Below are positions 38,636 through 47,468 of a stretch of 64,000 nucleotides of DNA, piece after piece; the first letter of the stretch is position 1; every line of letters begins with the position of its first letter. This stretch comes from Rhizobium tibeticum (GTDB taxonomy: Bacteria; Pseudomonadota; Alphaproteobacteria; Rhizobiales; Rhizobiaceae), in the NCBI RefSeq assembly GCF_900110205.1, contig NZ_FOCV01000003.1:186001-250000 (forward strand). Direction: 5' to 3'. Made by a program: the position numbers and the translations under genes. The notes beneath the pieces were generated by a model. The model was given only the letters and a program-made list of their open reading frames with translations. It was not told where the DNA came from and did not search any database.

Positions 38636-39919
38636 TCAAAAACGGGCGTCGGCGAAGTGGGCGACTTGGGCGCCGGCTTCGTACCACACTTCCTTCACTG
38701 CACGGAAGCTCGGCTCGGACGGCGTGGTAAGCGGCAATGGCAGGTCCGCTTCCGTCGTCTGCCCCAGGATGAGCCGGGCAAGCGTATGGCCGAAGACCGT
38801 ACCGGGCGCGATACCGCGACCGTTATAGCCAGAGAAACCGACGACATTGGGCGCGAACCTGTGGAACCGGGGCAACGCATTGTCGGTCATCCCGATCTTG
38901 CCATACCACTCACATTCGAACTCGACATCGCCAAGCTGCGGAAACAGCTTCTTCAGCGACCGTTTGGCCCAGGCCGTGTGGATCCCTAGCCCGGTATTGC
39001 GCAGAGCACCGACACTGCCGAAAACCAAGCGTCCGGCCTGGTCCATACGGTAGGACGACAGGATTCCCTTCGTATCCCAAACCCCCTCGCGCCCGGCGAG
39101 AATAGAACCGCGCAGATTGTCGCTGAGCTGTCTGGTCGCAAGATTGAAATAGGGCAGGTGCACTTGTTCGTTGCGCACCTCCTCCCAGGGACCGGTGCTA
39201 TATGCGTCAGTCGCCACGATGATCCAGTCGGCCGTCACCTCACCCTTTGCAGTCTTTACGGTCCAGCGATTGCCGTTTCGCTCGGTCTTGATGACGGGGC
39301 TCGATGTATGGATGCAAACGCCGGCCTTAACCGCTGCATGGGCCAGACCGCGGGCGTAGGCGAGCGGCTGCAGCGTACCTGCGCGCATGTCGAGCAATGA
39401 TCCCGTATAGGCATTGCTGCCGACACGCTTGGCTGTCCCGGCGGCGTCCAGCAGCGTCACTGGCGCTCCGAGCGCTGCCCATTGCCGCGCGCGGCCCTCG
39501 ATCTCCTTCAAGCCACTCGCACCGACGGCAACATGAAGCGTGCCGTTTCGTTCGAGCTCGCAGGCGATGCCGTGCTTGTCGATCAATTCCATCACCAGCC
39601 TCGGCGCATTACCCAACAGGTCGAGCAAACGTTCGCCGTAAACCGGCCCTAGAACACCCGGAAGGTCGTCAGGCATGACCCACATGCCGGCGTTGATGAG
39701 GCCAACGTTGCGGCCCGCACCGCCAAAGCCGATTTCCTTGGCTTCCAGCAACACGACCTTCGAGCCCGCTTCGGCCAGATGCAGACTTGAGGAAAGGCCG
39801 GTATAACCTGCGCCCACGACGACGACATCGGCGCTCACGGCGCCCGCGAGCGAAGATGTCACGGGCGGTAGAGGAGCGGTCTTTTCCCAAAGTCCGTGGG
39901 AACGGGGATCGTTCAGCAT
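38636..39919 (-). CDS. amaA: FAD-dependent oxidoreductase, probable L-pipecolate oxidase (AmaA)
   Basis: A 427-aa DAO-family flavoprotein. Dinucleotide motif VVVVGAGYTGLSSSLHLAEAG; C-terminal FSGYNGRGIAPGTVFGHTLA. Homologues include L-pipecolate oxidase AmaA of Pseudomonas and gamma-glutamylputrescine oxidase PuuB; the ALDH7 gene downstream argues for pipecolate. It is the first gene of the operon and divergent from a LysR regulator across a 219-bp promoter gap. Confidence 0.78.
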   Translation of the reverse strand: MLNDPRSHGLWEKTAPLPPVTSSLAGAVSADVVVVGAGYTGLSSSLHLAEAGSKVVLLEAKEIGFGGAGRNVGLINAGMWVMPDDLPGVLGPVYGERLLDLLGNAPRLVMELIDKHGIACELERNGTLHVAVGASGLKEIEGRARQWAALGAPVTLLDAAGTAKRVGSNAYTGSLLDMRAGTLQPLAYARGLAHAAVKAGVCIHTSSPVIKTERNGNRWTVKTAKGEVTADWIIVATDAYSTGPWEEVRNEQVHLPYFNLATRQLSDNLRGSILAGREGVWDTKGILSSYRMDQAGRLVFGSVGALRNTGLGIHTAWAKRSLKKLFPQLGDVEFECEWYGKIGMTDNALPRFHRFAPNVVGFSGYNGRGIAPGTVFGHTLARLILGQTTEADLPLPLTTPSEPSFRAVKEVWYEAGAQVAHFADARF

Positions 39920-40138
39920 CGATCAAAATCCATCCATTAAACTGGCGGCATTCTAGCGCCGCGCGATTGCTTGTAAAACCGCTGATCAGGCTTCCGATCG
40001 CAGCCCGGGATGGCGAGCCCAGCAGATCGATCGCATTTCCAGTTCATTCCGATTCTGTCGGATGAATTACTTTACAAAGCCGGATAAGCCGTAAATATCG
40101 ACATTTAGGAAACAGCTTATTCTGAAATGGAATGATGG

Positions 40139-41029
40139 ATGCTGCCATCACGACGCTTTCTTCCGTCGACATCCTTGCTTGTCGCCTTCGAGTCCGTTTC
40201 CCGGACCGGTAGTGTGACGGCCGCCGCGCGCGAACTCGACCTCACACAGAGCGCCGTCAGCCGCCAGATCAAGGCGCTGGAAGAGCAACTCGGCGTCGAA
40301 CTGTTCGTGCGCGAGCGCCAGACCGTGCGGTTGACGCTCGCCGGCGACGGCTATGCGCGCGAGATACGCGAGGCGCTGCGGCGCATTTCGAGCGCATCGC
40401 TCAACCTTCGCGCCAACCCGCACGGCGGTACGCTCAACCTGGCCATTCTCCCGACCTTCGGGACACGATGGCTGGCACCCCGGCTCGGAGGCTTCCTCGC
40501 AGCCAATCCGGGGGTGACGATCAACCTCGTCACCCGACTGTCGCCCTTTGACTTCCGGCTCGATTCCATTGACGCGGCCATTCACTTCGGCCACCCGCAT
40601 TGGCCTGGCGCGGAGCTGACATTGCTGATGTCGGAGAAGACCATACCGGCCTGCAGCCCCGGGTTCCGCAGCCGGCACGCGATCAGCACCGCGCAAGATT
40701 TGCTCGACGTTTCACTGCTGCATCTGACGACGCGGCCGGATGCCTGGGAACGCTGGTTCGCCGGAAATGGCGTGAATTTTCAGACCGTGCACGGCATGCT
40801 TTTCGACCAGTTCGCGACCGCCGCCCAAGCGGCGATGGCGGGTCTCGGCGTTGCGCTGCTGCCGACCTTTCTCATCCACGACGAGCTCAAGCGTGGCGAC
40901 CTGATTGCAGCCGTCGATTGCGAAATGGAAAGCAGCGAGCGCTACTATCTTGCCTATCCGACAGAACGGGCCGACTACGCGCCTTTGGAAGCATTTCGCC
41001 GCTGGATCGTTCGAGAAGCCGCCACCTAA
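40139..41029 (+). CDS. LysR-type regulator (GcvA-like)
   Basis: A 296-aa regulator. The HTH is GSVTAAARELDLTQSAVSRQIKALEEQLGVELFVRE; the effector domain has LAILPTFGTRWLAPRL and IDAAIHFG, as in the GcvA/AmpR subgroup. Being divergent from the amaA-like gene, it probably controls the pipecolate/lysine operon, with an intermediate as co-inducer. The ribosome site is weak (GGAATG-like). Confidence 0.87.
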   Translation: MLPSRRFLPSTSLLVAFESVSRTGSVTAAARELDLTQSAVSRQIKALEEQLGVELFVRERQTVRLTLAGDGYAREIREALRRISSASLNLRANPHGGTLNLAILPTFGTRWLAPRLGGFLAANPGVTINLVTRLSPFDFRLDSIDAAIHFGHPHWPGAELTLLMSEKTIPACSPGFRSRHAISTAQDLLDVSLLHLTTRPDAWERWFAGNGVNFQTVHGMLFDQFATAAQAAMAGLGVALLPTFLIHDELKRGDLIAAVDCEMESSERYYLAYPTERADYAPLEAFRRWIVREAAT

Positions 41030-41102
41030 CGGAACAGCTTGCGCCGACATGGCGCTTTCGATCATTATGCGCCGACCCAGAAATATGATGCAGGAAACTC
41101 CC

Positions 41103-41339
41103 ATGAAGCCCATTTTCGTTCAGCTCCAGTGCGCACCCGGCAAGACCTACGAGGTCGCCGATGCCATTTACCAAACAGAGCGCGCTTCCGAGCTCTACTC
41201 GACGAGCGGCGACTACGATCTCCTGCTCAAGGTCTATGTCGAAGAAGGCCAGGACATCGGCAAGTTCATCAACGACAACATCGCCAACATCCCTGGTATC
41301 GTGCGTTCACTGACGACGCTGACCTTCAAGGCTTTCTGA
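41103..41339 (+). CDS. Stand-alone Lrp/AsnC ligand-binding (RAM) domain protein
   Basis: A 78-aa protein that consists only of the RAM domain: FVQLQCAPGKTYEVADAI, YSTSGDYDLLLKVYVEEG and NIPGIVRSLTTLTFKAF. It has no HTH. Such proteins form ring oligomers that bind amino acids and may modulate full-length Lrp proteins or enzymes. AGGAAA lies 6 nt before the ATG. The gene follows the LysR gene by 73 bp on the same strand, so it may belong to lysine/pipecolate control. Confidence 0.85.
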   Translation: MKPIFVQLQCAPGKTYEVADAIYQTERASELYSTSGDYDLLLKVYVEEGQDIGKFINDNIANIPGIVRSLTTLTFKAF

Positions 41340-41397
41340 GCCGCTTTCAAGCGCGCCGATCCGGCAGGTGCCAAATGGACAAGTTGCAGGCTGAGCC

Positions 41398-43872
41398 TCA
41401 AAATGAGAGCGCTCGTGAGCCGCCGAGGCTTGTTATCGCACCGGAAGGCGCGTCTCCATTCGCCGATCCCGACAGCGGAAGCAACCGGACGCGTTTGGCG
41501 GTGCCGGGCGCAAGATGAAACCAATCGTCATCTGGTCGATAGCCATCGACATTGACGTGGACGGACTGAGCGAACCTGTCGGCTGAGATATCGAGTCCCC
41601 ACGCATCGTCCTGTCGCGTCACCGACACCTGGATTTCGGCGTCGTGAAAGGCCTTGGAGCGCCCCAACGGAAAATGGAAGGCGTCGGCGACCACAGGACC
41701 ACCGTTCGGCAGACGCAGGCGAGCGACGGTGACGTCGTGAGAAGGCGGACCGAAGCGGAACGCGTAGGTTGTGTCAAAGAATGCGCCAAAGAGATCGGTG
41801 GCGGCAAAGGCCTCGCGGCTTCTCGGCGCCAAGGCCAGAATGCGGCCGCCACTAACGACGTGCTGCTTGCCATGCCGCAGGCAAACCAGCTCGAGATCGA
41901 GCTGGAGAGCGTGTTCGGTCTCATTGAGCACGTGAATGTCGAGGCCACTCGTACCCTCGTCGGTCACAACCACCTGCACCGGTCGGAAAGCGCGGCGCAA
42001 CGCATACCAGACCGGCTTTGGTTCTCCGGTCGAATCGATCACCCCCCAACCAGCACCGGGCATCAGGTCCTGCAGGGTCCAGACCAGTGCACCGTTGCAT
42101 GTCGACCCGTTGCGGCGCCATTCGGCAAAGCTCGCTTCCGCAACTTCGCCGGTGACGACGCGGGAAAGATCCAGGTACCGCTCGCGATCTTCGCGACGAA
42201 GCCGCGCCGGATCCTCGCGATAGAGTTCTGCCAGATAGAAATCCCTGACGTCCTCGAAATCCCATGACGCGCCGCGATCGCGGGGAACCCGCGATTTCCA
42301 CAGCGGACTGTGGACTGGCGGTACATCCAGGTGGCGCTGCAGCGTTCGCTGTTGCGGCACATGGGCGAAAGCCAAGCTCTCGGCTGCAAACCGCACGTTC
42401 GCGCGTCGCGCGTCGTCGAGCGGTCGCATATAGGCGCCCACCCCGTAATAGTGGGTAATACCTGCGTTCGGAGAAAATGGCATCGCGCCGCCTGAGGGCG
42501 AGTTCGCCACATAGGGGATGTCAGGCCTCATGCGGCCGGCAATCGCTGGAATGATCTCCTCCGTAATGGGGCCGGCCCAATACTCACGCGGCAATCCGAG
42601 CATGGCCGCCTGCTGATAGATCTCGCTGCCGCCGCAGAGTACCGCCAGTGACGGGCATCCCTGGACAGCGTGCAGGAATTCCTCGACCTCCGCGTGGACA
42701 TGCGCAGTAAGAGCCTTGTCGTTCTTCGGATAATCGAAATTGGCAAACATGAAGTCCTGCCAGACGAGCAGACCGAGTTCGTCGCAGAGCTGAAAGAAGT
42801 CCGGCGTCTCGTAGGCCATCGTCCCGCCAATGCGGATCATGTTCATGCCCGCCTGGGCCGCAAGGCGGAGGAACGGCTCGTAGTCAGCCTTCCCACCTGG
42901 CAACCGAACGATGTCCGCCGTCGTCCAGACGGCACCACGGCAAAAGACGCGCTCGCCGTTGATCAGCAGCGCAAAATCATCGCCGTGCGCTCCCCGGTCG
43001 ACGTCGATGCGCCGAAAGCCGGTTCGGCCTGCGTGATGCTCAACACCGTCAACGACGATCGAGAAATCATAAAGGTGAGGCGCGCCGTGCGTATGCGGCC
43101 ACCAGAGATCGACGTCCTTCAGCCTGAGGATTGCCGAGTAGTGGTTCTCTCCGACCTTTTCGAAAGCCTGCTGAATATCTCCGCAGCCAAGCACAAGGTC
43201 CGGATTGTCGACATTCGTATGAAGCGAAACGCTCAGCCGCCCGGTGCCGTCCGCCTCAAGCACGGCACGCACCGAGACGTTGTCGATCGAAACGACATCG
43301 CGGCGGACGAGCGTGATGGGTCGCCACGGACCGACGGCATGAATTTCCGGACACCAGCCCGGCATGCGCCCAAGAAGCGACGTGCGGACGTTCTTCAAGC
43401 CCTGCGGCGTGATCATCTGCGGCCGCCAGCGAGCGCGTGGGCCGGGTTCGGCCAGCCGCGGTGCAAGCGCTCGGAAGCAAAGCGCGAGCTCGTCTCCGCC
43501 AGACAGCGTCACCGGTATCTCGTACATGGTGAACATGCTTTCCGACGACAGGATCTCCTGGCCGTTGAGAAAGACATGACACAGCGTCGCCAGCCCCTCG
43601 AAGCGAAGGATCGCATCACCGGGCTGCGCATCAAAAAGCCGGCAAAGATACCACGCATCGCGGGTATCGAGCGGCTCCGGATTTTCACGGTCGAAGTGCC
43701 CGGCCTTTTCCAAGGCCCCGGCAACTGTCCCTGGCACTTCGGCGGCGATAAACTGTGCTGATAAGGGGATGTCATGTGGGGTTGCACAAGCGCCCGGTTC
43801 CGTCAGAACCAGATTCCACCCTTCGGCGAGCAGAGTTTCCTCTGCACCGACACTCGCCAACCGTCCCCGCAT
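41398..43872 (-). CDS. Glycoside hydrolase family 2 protein (beta-mannosidase-like)
   Basis: An 824-aa protein with the GH2 order: N-terminal sugar-binding domain (GLATLCHVFLNGQEILSSES), immunoglobulin-like domain, then the barrel. The acid/base glutamate is in AVLCGGSEIYQQ and the nucleophile in RFAAESLAFAHVP, both at the expected distance for beta-mannosidases. No signal peptide, so it works in the cytoplasm. It is the last gene of the carrier-protein operon (16 bp after the DUF1839 gene), an unusual place for a glycosidase; it may trim a glycosylated product or precursor. Start ATG has GGGGG 8 nt upstream. Confidence 0.85.
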   Translation of the reverse strand: MRGRLASVGAEETLLAEGWNLVLTEPGACATPHDIPLSAQFIAAEVPGTVAGALEKAGHFDRENPEPLDTRDAWYLCRLFDAQPGDAILRFEGLATLCHVFLNGQEILSSESMFTMYEIPVTLSGGDELALCFRALAPRLAEPGPRARWRPQMITPQGLKNVRTSLLGRMPGWCPEIHAVGPWRPITLVRRDVVSIDNVSVRAVLEADGTGRLSVSLHTNVDNPDLVLGCGDIQQAFEKVGENHYSAILRLKDVDLWWPHTHGAPHLYDFSIVVDGVEHHAGRTGFRRIDVDRGAHGDDFALLINGERVFCRGAVWTTADIVRLPGGKADYEPFLRLAAQAGMNMIRIGGTMAYETPDFFQLCDELGLLVWQDFMFANFDYPKNDKALTAHVHAEVEEFLHAVQGCPSLAVLCGGSEIYQQAAMLGLPREYWAGPITEEIIPAIAGRMRPDIPYVANSPSGGAMPFSPNAGITHYYGVGAYMRPLDDARRANVRFAAESLAFAHVPQQRTLQRHLDVPPVHSPLWKSRVPRDRGASWDFEDVRDFYLAELYREDPARLRREDRERYLDLSRVVTGEVAEASFAEWRRNGSTCNGALVWTLQDLMPGAGWGVIDSTGEPKPVWYALRRAFRPVQVVVTDEGTSGLDIHVLNETEHALQLDLELVCLRHGKQHVVSGGRILALAPRSREAFAATDLFGAFFDTTYAFRFGPPSHDVTVARLRLPNGGPVVADAFHFPLGRSKAFHDAEIQVSVTRQDDAWGLDISADRFAQSVHVNVDGYRPDDDWFHLAPGTAKRVRLLPLSGSANGDAPSGAITSLGGSRALSF

Positions 43873-43888
43873 ACTCAGACCCCCGGCT

Positions 43889-44851
43889 TCACAAGCGCTC
43901 CTTGAGCGAAGCCATCATGGAATCCCATGCATCGGCTGCCGGATCAAGCGCCGTGCGCAGCGGATCGTATTTCTTGCGGGTCAAGGCCCGGGCGAGCTGG
44001 AACTGCACCGACTTTGCGACTTCGGAAATTCGGCGCGCATCATCGATGGCGGACGAGAATTCACTGGCGGAGAGCCAAGCCAGATGATCGCCGGCAAGCT
44101 CGAAATTGGCACCGAACTGACGCAACGTGTTGAACGCGTACTTGTGAAAGAAACCAAAAGGCCGCTCTGCCATTGCCTCCACCTGCTGCGGAAACACTTC
44201 AGCGAAGGCGCAGATCGGGTTCGAGACGGGTCTGCGGCTGAAGTGCAGTCCGAGAAGTTTGCGTGCCGTAGTGCTCGTACGAGCATCGTCAGGCATACGA
44301 ACGGGAAACTTCGCAAATTCCGTGTAGGGGAGAAACGGCCGATCTTCTGCCGTCAGATGCAGGTGGAACAGCCCGTCAAAGTCTTCCCCCTCGAGCTCGA
44401 AATAGCCGCCATTGTGGAAATACTCGACGCGCTTTCCAGCAAAGTCGAGCCTGTTGATTGCTATCGTGGTCTTGCCATGTTCGGTCCGATAGGCAGTGCC
44501 GTGCGTATCGGGCATATAGAACGAATCCATCTCGATCAGGCAAAGACGCCCGCGCGCAATCTGCACCTCGGCGTGCCATTCGACGCGGTCGAAGATGGCA
44601 AGTTCGGTGACGCGGATGTCGTAAAGTGACTCAAGATCCTCGAGCGGCACTTTGAAGAAGGTGAATTGATCGCCTTCGAAGTCTTGTGTGAGCGTGAAGC
44701 CAAGCATCGCCTCCGGCGCGGCACCGACGGCGTTCAACACTTCGATCCAGAGGTCGACGTAGCAATTGGTTTCCGGCCACATGCGCTCGCTGGAATGCAG
44801 CGCATGCGGCTGATAACCGTCCGGGCGCACCTGCGGGAAGACGGCTTTCAT
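43889..44851 (-). CDS. DUF1839 family protein
   Basis: A 320-aa protein of unknown function. Two blocks stand out: T-N-C30-Y-V-D-L-W-I-E-V-L near the N-terminus, and M-D-S-F-Y-M-P-D-T followed by H125-G-K-T-T-I and D136. A Cys, then a vD-x-Y-x-P strand, then His and Asp is the arrangement of papain-like transferases such as BtrH, which move an acyl group from a carrier protein to an amine. I infer, without proof, an acyltransferase role. It starts 8 nt after the ligase stop. The longer open frame upstream overlaps the ligase gene. Confidence 0.8.
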   Translation of the reverse strand: MKAVFPQVRPDGYQPHALHSSERMWPETNCYVDLWIEVLNAVGAAPEAMLGFTLTQDFEGDQFTFFKVPLEDLESLYDIRVTELAIFDRVEWHAEVQIARGRLCLIEMDSFYMPDTHGTAYRTEHGKTTIAINRLDFAGKRVEYFHNGGYFELEGEDFDGLFHLHLTAEDRPFLPYTEFAKFPVRMPDDARTSTTARKLLGLHFSRRPVSNPICAFAEVFPQQVEAMAERPFGFFHKYAFNTLRQFGANFELAGDHLAWLSASEFSSAIDDARRISEVAKSVQFQLARALTRKKYDPLRTALDPAADAWDSMMASLKERL

Positions 44852-44859
44852 TGATCCGT

Positions 44860-45768
44860 TCAGCCCCACAGCGCTTGACGCACGCTGGAAGGCCAATGCT
44901 CGACCTCGAGCCCGTGGTGATGGAACAGGGCAAGAGCGATGCGTTCAAGCCCGAAGCCAACGCAGGCGGTATGCGCAACGCTGCCGTCTTCGAGATAAAG
45001 GTCCCATTTCGCGCCGAACGCGTCCTGATGGTAGTTGAAGCTCATGCAGGCCGTCGGCTTCGCGACCGAAGTGATCGGAATGAGCAGCTCGAACTTCAGG
45101 TTCTGATCGCGCTGATTGTTGGCGAGCATCTTGCCGGCGCGGCCGAAGAACGGATCGTTCGCGACATCGATGGTCACATCCAGGCCGACTGCCTTCATCA
45201 TTTCGATGCCGCGGTCCATCCAGCTTTGACGGAAATCCGTGACGTGCTGCTCCGTACCCATGCAAATGTATTCGCGCATGCGGAAAAGTTGCTGGCGGGC
45301 TGGATCCCGCGACGGCTCATGGCGGAAGCAATAGGACTGCAGATCGAAGAGGCCGCCGCTCATCGGCAGTTTGCCGCGGCGAGCAATCGTCGGATAGAGC
45401 GGATAGCACGCTGCAGGAGTCAACACGATGTCGGTTGCCTGCTGATCCTTCGTCCAGTCATCGCCCACTTCCATGCACTGAAGGAGGTTGATGTGGTCGA
45501 GTTCACTGCCGCAGAAACTGTGAACAGTGCCGGCGAGCTGCGGGAAGCTCTTCATGTAACCGCTCTTCTCGAAGAAGGCGCGGTTCATCCCGGGCGGAAA
45601 ACGCATCACTTCAGCGCCGTCGGCGCCGCCGAATTTGTCGATCAGCCGCTCGAAGGCGGCAATGACGTCTTCGAATTGTCCGCTGCGTCCGTAAAGGCCG
45701 TCAACGCCCGTATCGATCAAGAGGCCAGATTGAAAAAGCCTGTCTAGAAACGTTGTCTGCACGTCCAT
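44860..45768 (-). CDS. Amino acid:[carrier protein] ligase (SerRS-like)
   Basis: A 302-aa class II aminoacyl-tRNA-synthetase homologue lacking a tRNA-binding arm. Motif 2 is [20 protein letters not shown]; motif 3 is [12 protein letters not shown]. Cys121, Glu166 and Cys269 fit the zinc site of atypical seryl-tRNA synthetases. Characterised homologues from Bradyrhizobium and Agrobacterium activate glycine or alanine and load it on the phosphopantetheine of a carrier protein, not on tRNA. The start has GGGGTGA, which overlaps the stop of the dehydrogenase gene; the gap is 4 nt. Confidence 0.92.
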   Translation of the reverse strand: MDVQTTFLDRLFQSGLLIDTGVDGLYGRSGQFEDVIAAFERLIDKFGGADGAEVMRFPPGMNRAFFEKSGYMKSFPQLAGTVHSFCGSELDHINLLQCMEVGDDWTKDQQATDIVLTPAACYPLYPTIARRGKLPMSGGLFDLQSYCFRHEPSRDPARQQLFRMREYICMGTEQHVTDFRQSWMDRGIEMMKAVGLDVTIDVANDPFFGRAGKMLANNQRDQNLKFELLIPITSVAKPTACMSFNYHQDAFGAKWDLYLEDGSVAHTACVGFGLERIALALFHHHGLEVEHWPSSVRQALWG

Positions 45769-45772
45769 GTGG

Positions 45773-46954
45773 TCACCCCAGTAGGCTAGTGTCCTGCTTG
45801 TGGACAAGAAGCATACTCGACGTGTTGCCGAGAATGCGGTCGTTCGAGATCATGAGTTGCGCAGAATGGGCATCGCGCAGATGGCGGCCGACGCTGAATG
45901 GCGTGCCGTTCTTGTAGCCCATGATCCCGCAAATCAGCATCACATGATTGACGATTTCGAGAATCGTTTCCGATGAGGCGATCTTCACGTTGTTCATTGT
46001 GACGGCAAAGCCCATGGAGGATAGCTTGTCTGCGTCGCTCTTGGCATCCTCGTAGGCCTTCAGGCCGGCGACGACGTTCGAGCGAACCATCTGCAGCAGG
46101 TTGGACACCTCGGCCAGTCGCAGGGCTCCGGGCGGTGGCGCACCGGGCGACTTGCGGGCAGCGGCGCGCACGAATGCCTGTGCGCGGCCCACTGCGTCGA
46201 CGGCGATGCCGTACCAAACACTGCTCCAGAGAAGATGCGACGATGCCAGCATCGATTGAGCTGCGATCTCTGCAAAGGGCTTCGGCAGGACCTGTTCGGC
46301 TGGCGCCTCGCCTTTGAACAGGAAGCCGTCCGAACACGTACCGCGCATGCCAAGCGTGTTCCACGCATGCGTTTTTTCCAACGCGTACTGCTCCTTGACG
46401 AAAACGGTCAGAACCTGATCCGAAGAGGCCGCATTTGCGTGGGCGCGCGACGTAATCATGATCGCATCGGCGTAGGAGCCGTACGATATGACCGTCGCGT
46501 CTTTCTCCAGACGGCAAATGTCACCGTCCACCTCGACGGCGCAGATGCTATTCCTGAGATTGCCGCCGATACCGCCTTCCGTCGTCGCCGACGCGATCAG
46601 CAATTGCTCGACCGCCACGCGTTGCATGAAAGCCTGATGCCATTCACTCTCGGCGCCGTGCTCGACAAGGCTGCAGAGCTTGATGTGATGCATGGCAAAG
46701 ACCATGGCAGCCGCGGAACACGCCTGCCCGAGCATCGAGCATAGCTCGGCGATCTGCGCAATCGTTGCGCCTTCACCACCGAAGTGGCGCGGGATCTGAA
46801 TTCCGAGCAGCCGCCCAGCCTTCATTGCATCCACGGCTTCGTGCGGGAACCTCCCATCAAAATCGACGGAATCCGCATGCTTTGCCGCGATCGCGGACAC
46901 GCGGGCGACCCTGGCGGCAAGATCCTCTTGCGCGATTTTGACCGGAAAGTTCAT
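45773..46954 (-). CDS. Acyl-CoA dehydrogenase homologue, probably acting on a carrier-bound thioester
   Basis: A 393-aa flavoprotein of the ACAD fold ([19 protein letters not shown] is the flavin/substrate region). The C-terminal Y-E-G motif that carries the catalytic glutamate in many acyl-CoA dehydrogenases is absent; the region reads [18 protein letters not shown]. Its ATG directly follows the carrier-protein stop (TAA-ATG), and the ligase gene follows 4 nt after its own stop. This places it as an oxidase or dehydrogenase of the aminoacyl-S-carrier, by analogy with prolyl-carrier oxidases in antibiotic pathways; that is inference. Confidence 0.82.
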   Translation of the reverse strand: MNFPVKIAQEDLAARVARVSAIAAKHADSVDFDGRFPHEAVDAMKAGRLLGIQIPRHFGGEGATIAQIAELCSMLGQACSAAAMVFAMHHIKLCSLVEHGAESEWHQAFMQRVAVEQLLIASATTEGGIGGNLRNSICAVEVDGDICRLEKDATVISYGSYADAIMITSRAHANAASSDQVLTVFVKEQYALEKTHAWNTLGMRGTCSDGFLFKGEAPAEQVLPKPFAEIAAQSMLASSHLLWSSVWYGIAVDAVGRAQAFVRAAARKSPGAPPPGALRLAEVSNLLQMVRSNVVAGLKAYEDAKSDADKLSSMGFAVTMNNVKIASSETILEIVNHVMLICGIMGYKNGTPFSVGRHLRDAHSAQLMISNDRILGNTSSMLLVHKQDTSLLG

Positions 46955-47206
46955 TTAGGCGACCTTCCGGCTATCTTTGATCTGGTCGACAGTCTTCGCG
47001 ATCGCCGCGATGCTGGCGAAAGACCTGCGATTCAAGAGATTGTCGGGAAACTCGATGTCAAAAGCCTCTTCGATGCCAAGCATAAGCTGCACGGAAGCAA
47101 ACGAAGTTAGGCCGACCGCATAGAGGTCGGCATCATCGGCGACTTGATCGACAGAGACTGGAAGCTTTCCGAATTTGGCCAGGAGCTCACGGATCGTAGT
47201 ATTCAT
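46955..47206 (-). CDS. Acyl/aminoacyl carrier protein
   Basis: An 83-aa four-helix carrier protein. The phosphopantetheine serine lies in D-L-Y-A-V-G-L-T-S-F-A-S-V-Q-L-M (L-T-S instead of the usual D-S-L). GGAGAAG lies 7 nt before the ATG. It is the first gene of the five-gene operon and the expected acceptor of the amino acid activated by the ligase at 44860-45768. The normal fatty-acid AcpP would be more acidic and has D-S-L, so this is a dedicated carrier. Confidence 0.92.
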   Translation of the reverse strand: MNTTIRELLAKFGKLPVSVDQVADDADLYAVGLTSFASVQLMLGIEEAFDIEFPDNLLNRRSFASIAAIAKTVDQIKDSRKVA

Positions 47207-47468
47207 TATGACTTCTCCAAGATGATCATATCTCGAGTGGCGAAACTGCCTTGTTCTCGGAATAGGCGTAGTCTGGAAAAGACAAAATTCTCCTAAATGA
47301 CGTAGTTAAAGCGAGCTAAGCGGCTCAGCTAAATTCTTATAAAGGAAACCGGAGGAAGCAGAACCTATGTTAGATTTCAATATTTTGTCCGAGAATTGCA
47401 TTCACACGTCGTGTGAGCGCCTTACGACACACTGTCCAAGAACAACACTTCTCTCGTCCATTTTTCCA

